50,894 nt of DNA from Terribacillus saccharophilus (GCF_002272745.1 NZ_NPBD01000003.1:1-50894); one strand, 5' to 3'. Positions 1 to 9,764 are shown, counted from the stretch's first letter. Program-made: numbers and translations. The notes: generated by a model from the sequence alone, not told the origin.

Positions 1-591
1 GTTCCAGTCACCTTGCATCTGGCCTGGATGCATTCCTGGCATATTCCCGCCCCCATGCATCGGCATGCCGCCATATCCTGGCTGCTGTATCAGCCAGCTT
101 CCGTGCTGCGGCTGCTGCCAGGCTCCTTGATGGGGCTGCTGATAAGATGGAAAGCCTTGCATCTGCTGACCTTGATGCATTTGTTGAATCGGCTGCATTG
201 GAAGTGCTCCCGTATAAGCCTGCTGTTGCGGCATATTAGGATAGGAGCCTCCCCCTTGACCTGGCATAGAGATTTGCGGCATCTGCGGCATAATAGGATA
301 TGGAGTAGCAGACATGTCATCTTCTTGGATGGCCGGTGTATTATGGAACGTTTGAGCAGGTGTTTGTTGTCCTGTGTTTGCAGGCGGCGTGCTTCCTCCA
401 GCTTCAGAGCGCAGAACCGCTTCCTTTGCTACTGCTTTTGTTGTTGACGGTATCTTCAGCTTCATCCCTGGCACCGCAAGCTCCGGCTCACGGATATGCC
501 CGTTCAATTCCCGCAATTCGTCAAAACTGACACCATATTTTCTCGCGATACTCCACATCGTATCACCTTTTTGTACAATATGAATCTTCAA
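1..591 (-). CDS. safA: LysM-domain spore coat assembly protein SafA (partial, C-terminus off window)
   Basis: The frame is open from a TTG start at 591 to the window edge (197 codons seen). The TTG is preceded by GGGGAG with an 8-base spacer. Residues 1-50 form a LysM peptidoglycan-binding domain (starts KIHIVQKGDTMWSIARKYG). The rest is a low-complexity tail rich in Pro, Gln, Met and Gly (repeats such as QQPHQGAW, MPQMPQ), as in SafA, the inner-coat morphogenetic protein that recruits coat proteins to the forespore cortex. In B. subtilis safA lies in the same neighbourhood near pheA. Which SafA paralogue or length variant this is cannot be told because the 3' end is missing. Confidence 0.8.
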   Translation of the reverse strand, partial: MKIHIVQKGDTMWSIARKYGVSFDELRELNGHIREPELAVPGMKLKIPSTTKAVAKEAVLRSEAGGSTPPANTGQQTPAQTFHNTPAIQEDDMSATPYPIMPQMPQISMPGQGGGSYPNMPQQQAYTGALPMQPIQQMHQGQQMQGFPSYQQPHQGAWQQPQHGSWLIQQPGYGGMPMHGGGNMPGMHPGQMQGDWN

Positions 592-659
592 AACTGAAAC
601 TCCCCTTTCATGAACTCACGCACTACTCCACCATCTTATGCAGCAGATTCAAAAAGGTT

Positions 660-702
660 GAAATAGAAAAAGCCGGCACGCTATAAATTCGCGCCGGCTT
701 TT
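660..702 (-). terminator. Intrinsic terminator of pheA
   Basis: On the minus strand a GCCGGC stem (arms near 671-677 and 693-699) is followed by TTTTTCTATTT. One arm overlaps the last codons of pheA. It separates pheA from safA. Confidence 0.75.
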
Positions 703-1544
703 TTCTCATATTGATGAATCGGGTAGCTCCCAAGTACCGTGAGACTGCAGCCTAAAGCTGTTAGCTCCTGTTGTACACCTTGGAAGAGGATATCCTCCGC
801 TTCACACGTAACATCCATAATGAAGAAATAATTCCCTAGTCCGGTTTTCATCGGTCTGGATTCGATTTTCGACATATTGATATTGCGCCAAGCAAAAGCT
901 GCCAACACTTGATGCAGCGCACCTGCGTAATCACGAGGAAGAGTTACATATAAAGACGTTTTTCTGTCAGTACTTGAAACGATCGTTTCAGGTACTTTCG
1001 CTGCAGGGTCTGCCAAAATGAAGAAGCGCGTATGATTATTTGCATAGTCATGGATATCTTCTTGCAGGATCGTCAGACCGAACTCTTTTGCAGCCAGTTC
1101 ATTGCCGATTGCCGCTGCAGGCTCTTCCATATCAGCAACCATCTCAGCCGCTGTACCAGTGGAGGAAGTTGCATGGGTAACTGCTCGTGGGAGCTTTGTA
1201 TGCAAAAACTGATGACATTGTGCAATTGCATGACTATGCGAGTACACCGCTTTAATCTCACTTAACTCCAGCTCATTCTTCGTCAGTAAATGCTGACGTA
1301 TCGGAATGACAATCTCGCCGACAATCGGCAGTTTCGCTTGATGGATCAGATAATCCATCGTAATAGGCACTGTACCTTCAATCGTATTTTCGACTGGAAC
1401 GACACAATAGTCCATTTCCCCATTTGTGACAGCATCCATGCATTGCGGGATTGTCGCATAGCTATATGCTTCTTCACCAGGGAATAACGCATCTACAGCC
1501 ATTTTCGTGAATGTTCCCTTTGGTCCTAGATAACTGATCTTCAT
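681..1544 (-). CDS. pheA: Prephenate dehydratase
   Basis: The 287-residue protein converts prephenate to phenylpyruvate, the penultimate step of phenylalanine synthesis. The N-terminus MKISYLGPKGTFT is the PDT signature start. The catalytic domain covers about residues 1-180, with the substrate motif region NHTRFFIL near 170-178. A C-terminal ACT regulatory domain follows (about 195-275, with ESRPMKTGLGNYFF, the Phe-binding ESRP motif). The length is normal for a stand-alone bacterial PheA. The start ATG follows AGAGGAAG. It is downstream of the ACT-domain gene, as in Bacillus (pheB-pheA). Confidence 0.96.
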   Translation of the reverse strand: MKISYLGPKGTFTKMAVDALFPGEEAYSYATIPQCMDAVTNGEMDYCVVPVENTIEGTVPITMDYLIHQAKLPIVGEIVIPIRQHLLTKNELELSEIKAVYSHSHAIAQCHQFLHTKLPRAVTHATSSTGTAAEMVADMEEPAAAIGNELAAKEFGLTILQEDIHDYANNHTRFFILADPAAKVPETIVSSTDRKTSLYVTLPRDYAGALHQVLAAFAWRNINMSKIESRPMKTGLGNYFFIMDVTCEAEDILFQGVQQELTALGCSLTVLGSYPIHQYEKKAGANL

Positions 1545-1562
1545 CTTCCTCTGCTCCCTTGC

Positions 1563-2012
1563 CTAAGCTTCCGAACTCAAAATCTCTACTTTATCTACAT
1601 ATGCTAATGCTCTCAGTTCATCCAGCAACGACTGGATATCTGTATGCATGCCAGCTGTATTCAATGATATGGTGACGTTGGCTCTTCCTTGCAAGGGTAT
1701 CGTCTGATGAATTGTCAGGATGTTACCCCCTGATCTTGCTACGATGGCCAATAGCTCGGACAGCGTACCAGTCCTATCCTCTAAGTGGAAGAAAAGAGTG
1801 ATCATCCGCTGCTTCACCATGGCGCGGAACGGGAATACAGCATCCCGATACTTGTAAAACACACTGCGGGAAAGGTCAACCTGCTGCACTGCATCGAAAA
1901 CAGAAGCAACCTTTTTGCGCTCCAGCAGTTCCTTTGCCTGCAATGTTTTTTTCATCGATTCCGGCAGTACATCACTGCGCACGAGATAAAATTGTTCTTC
2001 CTTCTCTGCCAT
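1563..2012 (-). CDS. pheB: ACT-domain regulatory protein PheB/ThrR (UPF0735)
   Basis: The protein has about 149 residues. An N-terminal helical, DNA-binding-like region carries the conserved [17 protein letters not shown]-terminal ACT domain (about 75-145, [21 protein letters not shown]) follows. The B. subtilis counterpart was called PheB and later ThrR, a regulator of threonine/homoserine genes. An upstream in-frame GTG (2024) lies within the AAGGTGG ribosome binding site, so I choose the ATG at 2012; the resulting length matches the family (about 147). It sits between obg and pheA in the same direction, as in Bacillus. Confidence 0.92.
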   Translation of the reverse strand: MAEKEEQFYLVRSDVLPESMKKTLQAKELLERKKVASVFDAVQQVDLSRSVFYKYRDAVFPFRAMVKQRMITLFFHLEDRTGTLSELLAIVARSGGNILTIHQTIPLQGRANVTISLNTAGMHTDIQSLLDELRALAYVDKVEILSSEA

Positions 2013-2040
2013 GCTATTTCCCACCTTGGCTCACACAGAA

Positions 2041-3330
<1,290 letters not shown>

Positions 3331-3864
3331 TCATATATTGCACGCCAGTACGATAGTACAGCGTGATTTCTTCTCTGGCAATGATTCAATTTTCACTTCT
3401 CGGACATAATCTTTCTGACCGATCAGCTGTAAATTATCCCAGCCCGTAAACGTTCCGACAAACGACATTTCTATGACTGGCTCTTCCTCCCGCGTCTTTA
3501 TATGGAGCAAGCCTTCATACAATTCCATCTCCTGCGCACTTTCAGTTAATGCATCCACTACTGCTTCTAAGTTTTCTCGAATTCTCTTGTCATATTCCCA
3601 AATCTTCGGTATAGACTCTTCCACTTGGAATTTAATTCGAAATTGAGAGTAGGTCCAGTTGAAAGAAAGAATCCACACAAAAGTCTCTGGAATGTTCAGA
3701 TTGGACAGCTTTCGCTCTTCATCTGCCAAGTGAATGGCTTCCTCGATTTTTTCCTGTACCTTTTCATCCTTACCTAATTTGGAATAGCTATGTAGGAGTT
3801 GGAGCCGATTCATCCATTCATGGCGTGTAAATCCTAACAGCGTTATCACTTCATGATATTCCAA
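3331..3864 (-). CDS. spo0B: Sporulation initiation phosphotransferase Spo0B
   Basis: Spo0B passes phosphate from Spo0F to Spo0A in the sporulation phosphorelay. The protein is about 177 residues from a TTG start at 3864, which has AAGGAGG seven bases upstream. The longer frame reaching 3936 lacks such a site. The dimerisation/phosphotransfer helix carries RHEWMNRLQLL, in which His is the phosphoacceptor, followed by the family signature KLSNLNIP. The C-terminal half is diverged from B. subtilis, as is usual for Spo0B. The gene lies between rpmA and obg as in other Bacilli and is preceded by an intrinsic terminator. Confidence 0.9.
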   Translation of the reverse strand: MEYHEVITLLGFTRHEWMNRLQLLHSYSKLGKDEKVQEKIEEAIHLADEERKLSNLNIPETFVWILSFNWTYSQFRIKFQVEESIPKIWEYDKRIRENLEAVVDALTESAQEMELYEGLLHIKTREEEPVIEMSFVGTFTGWDNLQLIGQKDYVREVKIESLPEKKSRCTIVLACNI

Positions 3865-3947
3865 CTGTATTCCTCCTTCACGAAAAAGCAGTTGAGAGGG
3901 CAACTCCTTCTTCATACTCAACAATATGTGGTGCAAATAGATGTGGA

Positions 3948-3984
3948 TTAGAAAAAAGACTCTAACCCGAAGGCTAGAGTCTCT
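3948..3984 (-). terminator. Terminator between rpmA and spo0B
   Basis: On the minus strand AGACTCTAGCC and GGGTTAGAGTCT form a stem with a TTC-type loop, followed by TTTTTTCT. It lies 10 bases after the rpmA stop and about 84 bases before the spo0B start. It should limit read-through from the highly expressed ribosomal genes into spo0B-obg. Confidence 0.8.
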
Positions 3985-3993
3985 CTACAAACA

Positions 3994-4628
<635 letters not shown>

Positions 4629-4636
4629 GGTTCGCC

Positions 4637-4945
4637 TTACGCGTTGATTTTGCCGATTGTCAATTTAGTGTAAGGTTGACGATGGCCTTGTTTGCGTTTG
4701 TAGTTTTTCTTCGCTTTAAACTTGATCACGTTGATCTTTTTAGCGCGGCCTTGCTTCTCAACAGTTGCAGTAACCGTCGCACCTTCAACGAATGGAGCAC
4801 CGATTTTAACATCGTCGCCACCAACTACCAATACTTTGTCAAAAGTAACTTCTGCACCGTTCTCTCCGTCCAATTTCTCAACGTAGATAGTTTGTCCTTC
4901 TGTTACTTTAACTTGTTTTCCACCAGTTTCAATAATTGCGTACAT
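4637..4945 (-). CDS. rplU: 50S ribosomal protein L21
   Basis: The 102-residue protein has the L21 signature [14 protein letters not shown] and the C-terminal motif [13 protein letters not shown], with standard length. The ribosome binding site AGAGGAGGTG stands 5 bases before ATG. It is the first gene of the rplU-prp-rpmA unit and is preceded by a structured L21 leader and a sigma-A-like promoter. Confidence 0.98.
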   Translation of the reverse strand: MYAIIETGGKQVKVTEGQTIYVEKLDGENGAEVTFDKVLVVGGDDVKIGAPFVEGATVTATVEKQGRAKKINVIKFKAKKNYKRKQGHRQPYTKLTIGKINA

Positions 4946-5045
4946 AACGCACCTCCTCTTAAACTCAGACTCGCCATCACAGGCGCACTAGGCTTGTAAC
5001 CTGATCTGCGCGGTTGTAGCACGGGTGCTAACCTCGTGTAACATA
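4946..5045 (-). ncRNA. L21 ribosomal protein leader RNA
   Basis: The transcript upstream of rplU contains the conserved leader segments GTTACAAGCCTAGTGCGCC and TGTGATGGCGAGT shortly before AGAGGAGGTG. These match my recollection of the Firmicute L21 leader family, a cis-regulatory RNA thought to mediate autogenous control by L21. A hairpin from GGTTAGCACCC/GGTTGTAGC-like pairing is possible upstream. Assignment is by sequence resemblance; no covariance model was run. Confidence 0.75.
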
Positions 5046-5049
5046 CTGA

Positions 5050-5078
5050 TGTTATCATACATCAAAAAAGATTGTCAA
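5050..5078 (-). promoter_or_regulatory. Probable sigma-A promoter of rplU
   Basis: The minus strand reads TTGACA (5078-5073), a 16-base spacer, then GATAAC as a -10 candidate. The -35 region overlaps the end of the upstream RNase gene. A start near 5042 would include the whole L21 leader. Confidence 0.5.
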
Positions 5079-6474
5079 GACTATCTAACCCATCTCTTCT
5101 TACAGTTTCCGTATCTGTCTCCCTCAGCTTGATCTCATTTGTATCCTGGAATTTTACAAATACGGCTGCATTGGCAGAATTGCAGCCTGTCAGCTTAAGA
5201 AAATGCTTGATGTGTTCCATTTTACCAGAGAGTATATATGTTTTTTCTGGTGACAGACTGATGATTTCTCGCTCCAGCTGAAAGCATCTCGTCTCAAAGG
5301 AAAGATTCTTGTGAATCGGCGCTTGCAGCTGCTCCATCAAAGACGGTCGTTCCCGTTTCCGCGACATTTCCAAAAGTCCAAGCTTCGTGAATCCATAGAC
5401 TTCTGTCCGCTGCGTATCCTGCTGAAGTGCTTGGCGGAAAGTTTGCAGAACAGCGCGCTGCTGATCCGACCGTTTCATGGACACAAAATCAATCAGTATG
5501 ATTCCGGACAAATTGCGAAATCGAATTTCCCGGGCAATTGCCTTTGCAGCCAGCTGATTGACCATAACAGCTGTCTGGTTCTTATCGGAATGCCCTGTGT
5601 AGCCGCCACTGTTCACATCAATCACCGTCAACGCTTCTGTTTGATCGATATGCAAGGTGATCCCTCTGTCAATGTTCGTAACCGGCGCAACTAGCTGCTC
5701 CCAAATCGCAGACAGCGGCTGAGGCAGAAGTGTTTCTGCCCCTCGTTCCCACCTGACCTTCTCGCCAAGCTCTGGAAACTGCTGGCGAATCTGTCCCGCT
5801 TCAAATCCATCATCCACCACGATTTCATCTAAATGTCCTGCAGGCAAGCGTCGGAGCAGCTGATCCGGGATAAGGGCATCCTGGTAGATAACCGCAGGTG
5901 GGGCAGCATTCTTTACTGATAAAGTGTGCCACTTTCCTCGAAGCCGCTCCAATTCTTCTAATAGTACTTCTTCTGGTAATTTATCCGCTTCCGTACGTAC
6001 AATGACTCCCTCTCCTGGGGTTAGCAGGTCCGTCATCTGCTCTTTCCATTTCGCTGCTCTTTCTTCCGGCAATTTCCTAGAGACAGCTACATAGTTCCCA
6101 TTCGGCAAATAAACGAGAGCATTACCTGGAATAGTGATAATAGCGGAAAGCTTCGCCCCTTTTGTACCATAAGCGTCTTTTTGGACTTGAACGAAGAGTG
6201 TCTGCCCTTCCTGGATCGCCTGCTCGATACGGAGAGATTGATCTTGTTTGCACGCCGGAACTTCTTCACGCTGCAAAAATCCTTGCCGCTCGTCTCCAAA
6301 ATCGACGAAGGCCGCCTGCAAACCATGATCCACATGTCGAACGATACCTTTAAAGATGCTTCCCACTTTCGAATCCATTCCAGGGCGGTCCAAGAACACT
6401 TCCTGCACTTGCCCACGCTTCACTGTTAGAGCTACTTTTTCTGTTCCTCTGAAAAACATATATAATGATAGCAT
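5062..6474 (-). CDS. rng: RNase E/G family ribonuclease (RNase G-like), no Zn-link motif
   Basis: The protein is about 470 residues. An S1-like RNA-binding region lies near 25-110 (VGSIFKGIVRHVDHGLQAAFVDFG). The RNase E/G catalytic core has the metal-binding IDVNSGGYTG and IILIDFVSM motifs and TKLGLLEMSRKRERPSL. The usual CPxCxG zinc-link motif just after RPSL is absent: the sequence continues MEQLQAPIHKNLSF. The ATG at 6474 (ribosome binding site GAGGAAAGCA), 8 bases after the spoIVFB stop, is preferred over upstream in-frame codons that overlap spoIVFB. B. subtilis lacks this enzyme, but other Bacillaceae carry one here. Function is RNA processing/decay by inference; quaternary state may differ without the zinc link. 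Confidence 0.9.
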   Translation of the reverse strand: MLSLYMFFRGTEKVALTVKRGQVQEVFLDRPGMDSKVGSIFKGIVRHVDHGLQAAFVDFGDERQGFLQREEVPACKQDQSLRIEQAIQEGQTLFVQVQKDAYGTKGAKLSAIITIPGNALVYLPNGNYVAVSRKLPEERAAKWKEQMTDLLTPGEGVIVRTEADKLPEEVLLEELERLRGKWHTLSVKNAAPPAVIYQDALIPDQLLRRLPAGHLDEIVVDDGFEAGQIRQQFPELGEKVRWERGAETLLPQPLSAIWEQLVAPVTNIDRGITLHIDQTEALTVIDVNSGGYTGHSDKNQTAVMVNQLAAKAIAREIRFRNLSGIILIDFVSMKRSDQQRAVLQTFRQALQQDTQRTEVYGFTKLGLLEMSRKRERPSLMEQLQAPIHKNLSFETRCFQLEREIISLSPEKTYILSGKMEHIKHFLKLTGCNSANAAVFVKFQDTNEIKLRETDTETVRRDGLDSLDNLF

Positions 6475-6482
6475 TGCTTTCC

Positions 6483-7337
6483 TCACTGTCTGTTTTGTTG
6501 CAGAATATCCGCTACTGTACAATGTGCCTGTTTCTGCTTAAAGTACATATCACTGCATTGCTGTTCGTCCAATAATGCATTTTTCCCCTTCACTACAATT
6601 ATATGCCGCCTGTTTCTCCTGTATTGGGACAGTACGTCCAGAAGAGCCGTTTCCGATGTAGCGAAAATCGGAGTGCTGATTCCAGCATTCGTTCCGTATG
6701 TAGCACGTTGCAGCAGGAACCGCAGAAACACATAATAGCGTCGTTTCCATTCTAGCCGATTTTCCCACAATAGAAAACAGAGAAGGCTGACTGTACTTAA
6801 TGTAAAAGGCATGGCTATACACACATACAGAAGAACAGCTGCCCCGATTATCCAGCTGACAATGATAAGAATTGTATGAGCCTTCCGGTAAGGCAGCTGC
6901 AAGGAAAGTAATAATCCAATTAGTTTTCCGCCATCAAGCGGCCAGATAGGCAGCAGGTTAAAAAGAAGAATGGTCATATTATACATATAAGCTGTCTCCA
7001 GCACTGCTTCCGGTGTGGACGTGGCAGAAAGGCCGTATAGAGCCACAAATATAATAAGGTGGACGGCTGGTCCTGACAAGATGACGATCGCTTCTTCCAG
7101 AGCTCGTCGATTTCCCTGTTCATCGGTTTCCATTACGCCACCGAAAACCCATAGCATGATACGGCGGATACGCCAGCGAAAATGGCGCGCCGCCAAATAA
7201 TGCCCCATTTCATGCAGCAGTACAATGATGAATAAGATAAGTACTTCCATGAGCATCCCGGTCAATACAGCAAGCAGCAGAAACCCCCAGAATACCGGAT
7301 GTAAGTGAATAGGCGGGAGCCAATTAAGGCGCGTCAA
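6483..7337 (-). CDS. spoIVFB: Intramembrane metalloprotease SpoIVFB
   Basis: SpoIVFB is a site-2 protease (M50) of the outer forespore membrane that activates pro-sigma K in the mother cell. The 284-residue protein has several hydrophobic segments, HEMGH at 42-46 (zinc ligands) and LLPIWPLDGGKL near 130-142 supplying the Asp ligand. A CBS-like C-terminal region ends in QQNRQ. The start is TTG at 7337 with GGAGG seven bases upstream. It overlaps the end of spoIVFA by 14 bases, consistent with co-translation of the protease and its inhibitor. Confidence 0.95.
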   Translation of the reverse strand: MTRLNWLPPIHLHPVFWGFLLLAVLTGMLMEVLILFIIVLLHEMGHYLAARHFRWRIRRIMLWVFGGVMETDEQGNRRALEEAIVILSGPAVHLIIFVALYGLSATSTPEAVLETAYMYNMTILLFNLLPIWPLDGGKLIGLLLSLQLPYRKAHTILIIVSWIIGAAVLLYVCIAMPFTLSTVSLLCFLLWENRLEWKRRYYVFLRFLLQRATYGTNAGISTPIFATSETALLDVLSQYRRNRRHIIVVKGKNALLDEQQCSDMYFKQKQAHCTVADILQQNRQ

Positions 7338-8088
7338 CTGGCGCCTCCTGGATTGGGTTCAAATACTTGCTCCCCTGCTGCAAGGCGAAATAGACAGACT
7401 GGGCATTTTCTGCATTCGGTACAAATTCACCAATCTTTTCATTGGCTCCGATCCGCTGGTATTGGTTTACCTCAATAGCATGCAGGTGACCATAAATGCT
7501 CTTGCTCTTATCTGCGTGCTGCAGAATGATAGTCTTCCCCGTTTCCTGATCATTGCCTGCGAAAATGACAATTCCTTCGTCTACCGCTACCACATCTGAT
7601 TGCTGCGCTGATTCAATCAAAATACCTTCTTTTGATTCCTCAAATGGCTGTACTACTGTTCCATTTACCGGCATCGCCTGAGCTTCTGCTGTATCCGCAC
7701 TATCTCCACCAGGGCTCAGTGCCACCGGATCGCCGAATCGCTCCTGGTACCAGCTATTCACGGTAGCAAAGGGAAACTCCTCCGTCAATGCTGTCAGTAC
7801 AGTTCCCTTCGTCTTTTCGATAATTGGATGGTCAGCTTGCAAATAGATGGCTGTACCAAAAAACAGACTGGCAGATACTATCAGCCGGAACATGAACCGT
7901 GAAGCAAACTTCGAATTTTCCTGCGAACTAGGCGGTTCATATTTTGGATGCGGCGGAAACCCATGAGATTCTTCTTCATCTACATTAAAAGGCCTAACCG
8001 TATTGGCCATACCTTTCTGAATTTGTTCCCCTTTCAGACGTTTCCGTTCAGCAATCCCTTTCCGTACCGAATGCAGATTCTTGCCCAT
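7324..8088 (-). CDS. spoIVFA: SpoIVFA, regulator of SpoIVFB
   Basis: The 254-residue protein has a cytosolic basic N-terminus, one membrane segment (about 68-86) and a C-terminal M23/LytM-like domain (about 150-250) that lacks a clear set of zinc ligands. This is as expected for SpoIVFA, which tethers and inhibits SpoIVFB and is cleaved by SpoIVB. The ATG at 8088 follows AGAGGGG with an 8-base spacer. It forms a two-gene unit with spoIVFB. A possible sigma-E promoter lies just upstream, after the terminator of the methyltransferase gene. Confidence 0.93.
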   Translation of the reverse strand: MGKNLHSVRKGIAERKRLKGEQIQKGMANTVRPFNVDEEESHGFPPHPKYEPPSSQENSKFASRFMFRLIVSASLFFGTAIYLQADHPIIEKTKGTVLTALTEEFPFATVNSWYQERFGDPVALSPGGDSADTAEAQAMPVNGTVVQPFEESKEGILIESAQQSDVVAVDEGIVIFAGNDQETGKTIILQHADKSKSIYGHLHAIEVNQYQRIGANEKIGEFVPNAENAQSVYFALQQGSKYLNPIQEAPVDAP

Positions 8089-8118
8089 AATAAGAACCCC
8101 TCTCTCCTTCTTTGTACA

Positions 8119-8147
8119 AGTCTATGAAGAAAGAGGACGAGTTATTA
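8119..8147 (-). promoter_or_regulatory. Possible sigma-E promoter of spoIVFA-spoIVFB
   Basis: The minus strand has TTTAATAA, a 15-16-base spacer, then CATAGACTT, resembling the sigma-E -10 CATACAAT (6 of 8). The B. subtilis spoIVF operon is sigma-E dependent. The -35 match is weak. Confidence 0.35.
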
Positions 8148-8152
8148 AAACA

Positions 8153-8181
8153 AGCGAAAAAAGCCTCCCAGTAAAGGAGGC
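8153..8181 (-). terminator. Terminator of the methyltransferase gene
   Basis: On the minus strand GCCTCC and GGGAGGC enclose TTTACT and are followed by TTTTTTC. It isolates the spoIVF operon from the upstream gene. Confidence 0.8.
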
Positions 8182-8187
8182 GGTAAT

Positions 8188-8936
8188 TCACTTCGGTCTA
8201 GCAGCTAAAAGGAACCGATGCTGTCGCACGTCTAAGAACCCCTTTTTCTCTATAAAAAGATGCAATTCATATAAAGCTTCCCGGTAAGTATCTGCTGTGA
8301 ACTGCGGCACTTGCCAAGGAATTGCCTTCAAATAATAGATAACCGCTCCAATGTCATAGAAACGCATGGACGGAAATGCTTCTGTCGACTCTAACACGTT
8401 AAACTGACCTTCCAGTTCCTCAGCCGCTGTCTGGAGATTCCAATTCTGGTACATTGGATTGAGCGACGCACCCAACAGCTGATTGAGTTCAACACAATCT
8501 GTTCCTCCTACTTGCTGAGTGAGGAAGACAGCATTTTGTTTCAACACTCGTCTTACTTCGGTTACATCGTAAGATTCATGTTTGTTTAGAATAACTTCAA
8601 ATGACTCATCCATGAATGGTAATTGATCGTCTTCCTTGATTTGGACGACTTCTACTCCTAATGGAGCAAGTCTCTCCCTGGCAATTGGCACATTCGGCAA
8701 GTAGCTTTCTGTCGCCAAAGTGTAATCTGGTAGTGGCAGCAGCTTAGACAAAAATTCCCCGCCGCCCGTTCCCATATCAAGCATACTTTTTGCTCCGAAA
8801 AGATATTTCCGCGCTTTACTGCCATATGACCAGGGCAAAAGTTCAGATTGTACCTGCCAGTATCCTCTATAAAAGAAAAGTCCCATCCTGTAAAGGCTTT
8901 GTTGCTGTCTTCTAATAACTGATCGAATAGATTCAT
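8188..8936 (-). pseudogene. Class I SAM-dependent methyltransferase, apparent -1 frameshift near 8853
   Basis: Two overlapping frames together make one protein. The first, from ATG 8936 with a strong AAAGGAGG site, reads MNLFDQLLEDSNKAFTGWD and on to EDTGR. The second, downstream to 8188, continues QSELLPWSYGSKARKYL, then the SAM-binding motif SMLDMGTGGGEFLSKLLP. Related Bacillus methyltransferases, as I recall them, run without a break through TGR...LLPWSYG. Adding one G in the AGG-T run at about 8852-8854 joins the frames exactly (TGRVQSELLPWS). The downstream frame alone (ATG 8886) has no ribosome binding site and a nonsensical start. The substrate is unknown. It may be a real null allele or a sequencing error. 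Confidence 0.75.
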
Positions 8937-9012
8937 CGTTTTTCCTCCTTTTACTTGTTAGTTAGAGTTCAAGTAAAGCGGGAGGAGAGCGTATGTTGTA
9001 CTCGTCCCGTTG

Positions 9013-9036
9013 TTATGGATGATGCTCCTTGTTCAT
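9013..9036 (-). CDS. Seven-codon leader peptide ORF (MNKEHHP)
   Basis: ATG at 9036 follows AAGGAG with an 8-base spacer, and the frame stops after seven codons. It lies about 15 bases after the predicted transcription start and 77 bases before the methyltransferase start. It could be a regulatory leader or chance. Low confidence. Confidence 0.3.
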   Translation of the reverse strand: MNKEHHP

Positions 9037-9057
9037 AACCATTCTCCTTTTTTCCTT

Positions 9058-9066
9058 ATTATAACA
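9058..9066 (-). promoter_or_regulatory. Extended -10 promoter for the methyltransferase transcript
   Basis: The minus strand shows TGTTATAAT (TGnTATAAT), a consensus extended -10 placed immediately after the T-run of the upstream gene's terminator. No good -35 is seen. Confidence 0.5.
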
Positions 9067-9094
9067 AAAAAAGATCAGCTATTTGCTGATCTTC
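9063..9094 (-). terminator. Terminator of the TRIC-family gene
   Basis: On the minus strand AAGATCAGC and GCTGATCTT surround AAATA and are followed by TTTTTG. Confidence 0.85.
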
Positions 9095-9698
9095 ATTGAT
9101 AGTGCATTTTTGGTACCGGCAGCTGCCATTTCTGATGGAAGGAAAAAATACGCAGGGAAATGATGGCTGCAAACAAAACATAAAGCAAGATAGGATGATC
9201 AGAAGCTCCAAGCCCAATGACAAGTCCCGCCAAAGCTGCCCAAGTTCCGTATATCTCAGCCTTGAACACATACGGTTTCCTGCCAGCCAGCACATCCCGA
9301 AGTATGCCTCCTCCGCTTCCCGTAAGGAATGCAGCAACCATTATTGCAAGCATGCTATGATCCAGACTGGCGGCATGCAGCGCTCCTTGTATGGCGAATG
9401 CAGCCAAACCGATTGCATCCGCATACAAACCAGCCTTTTTCCATGAATAAGTCATCAGCTTTGGAAAAATCAAGATGATAGTAATGGAAATAAGTGATAT
9501 ATAGAATAAAGTCGTTTGAGACCATAAATAAGAGACCGGCAATCCGATTAATAAATTACGAATCGCCCCTCCTCCAAATGCAGTCACAAAACCTAATATA
9601 TAAACGCCGAACACATCATACTTCTCGTCCATGGCGACGAGGGCACCACTGATCGCGAATGCCGCAGTACCAATAATACTGAAAATATCCCATGTCAT
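9093..9698 (-). CDS. TRIC/UPF0126 family membrane protein (YvgT/YicG-like)
   Basis: The protein is about 201 residues with roughly seven hydrophobic helices in two repeated halves. Each half has the family glycine motif: FVTAFGGGAIRNLL and FLTGSGGGILRDVLAGRKP. Bacterial UPF0126 proteins are homologues of trimeric intracellular cation channels; some have been linked to amino-acid (glycine) uptake in other bacteria. The first ATG (9707) abuts the AAGGGGA site, so the second ATG at 9698 (about 9-base spacing) is chosen. It stands between minD and spoIVFA, an insertion relative to B. subtilis, and has its own terminators on both sides. Confidence 0.88.
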   Translation of the reverse strand: MTWDIFSIIGTAAFAISGALVAMDEKYDVFGVYILGFVTAFGGGAIRNLLIGLPVSYLWSQTTLFYISLISITIILIFPKLMTYSWKKAGLYADAIGLAAFAIQGALHAASLDHSMLAIMVAAFLTGSGGGILRDVLAGRKPYVFKAEIYGTWAALAGLVIGLGASDHPILLYVLFAAIISLRIFSFHQKWQLPVPKMHYQ

Positions 9699-9728
9699 GT
9701 TGTACATTCCCCTTGTTTATAATGGACA

Positions 9729-9764
9729 TAAAAAACTCGCAACTCTTTCCAGAGCTACGAGTTT
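9729..9764 (-). terminator. Terminator after minD
   Basis: On the minus strand AACTCG...CGAGTT with inner pairing AGCTCT/AGAGTT is followed by TTTTTATG. It closes the mre-min operon. Confidence 0.8.

Noticed and set aside
13..583. Plus-strand ORFs at the window start
   Set aside because: Antisense to the SafA low-complexity tail; composition reflects Pro/Gln/Met codons read backwards.
2013..2024. Longer PheB start (GTG 2024)
   Set aside because: The GTG is part of the AAGGTGG ribosome binding site; the ATG at 2012 has proper spacing. The same reasoning removed upstream GTG starts of minC, ykkC and the HPr-like gene.
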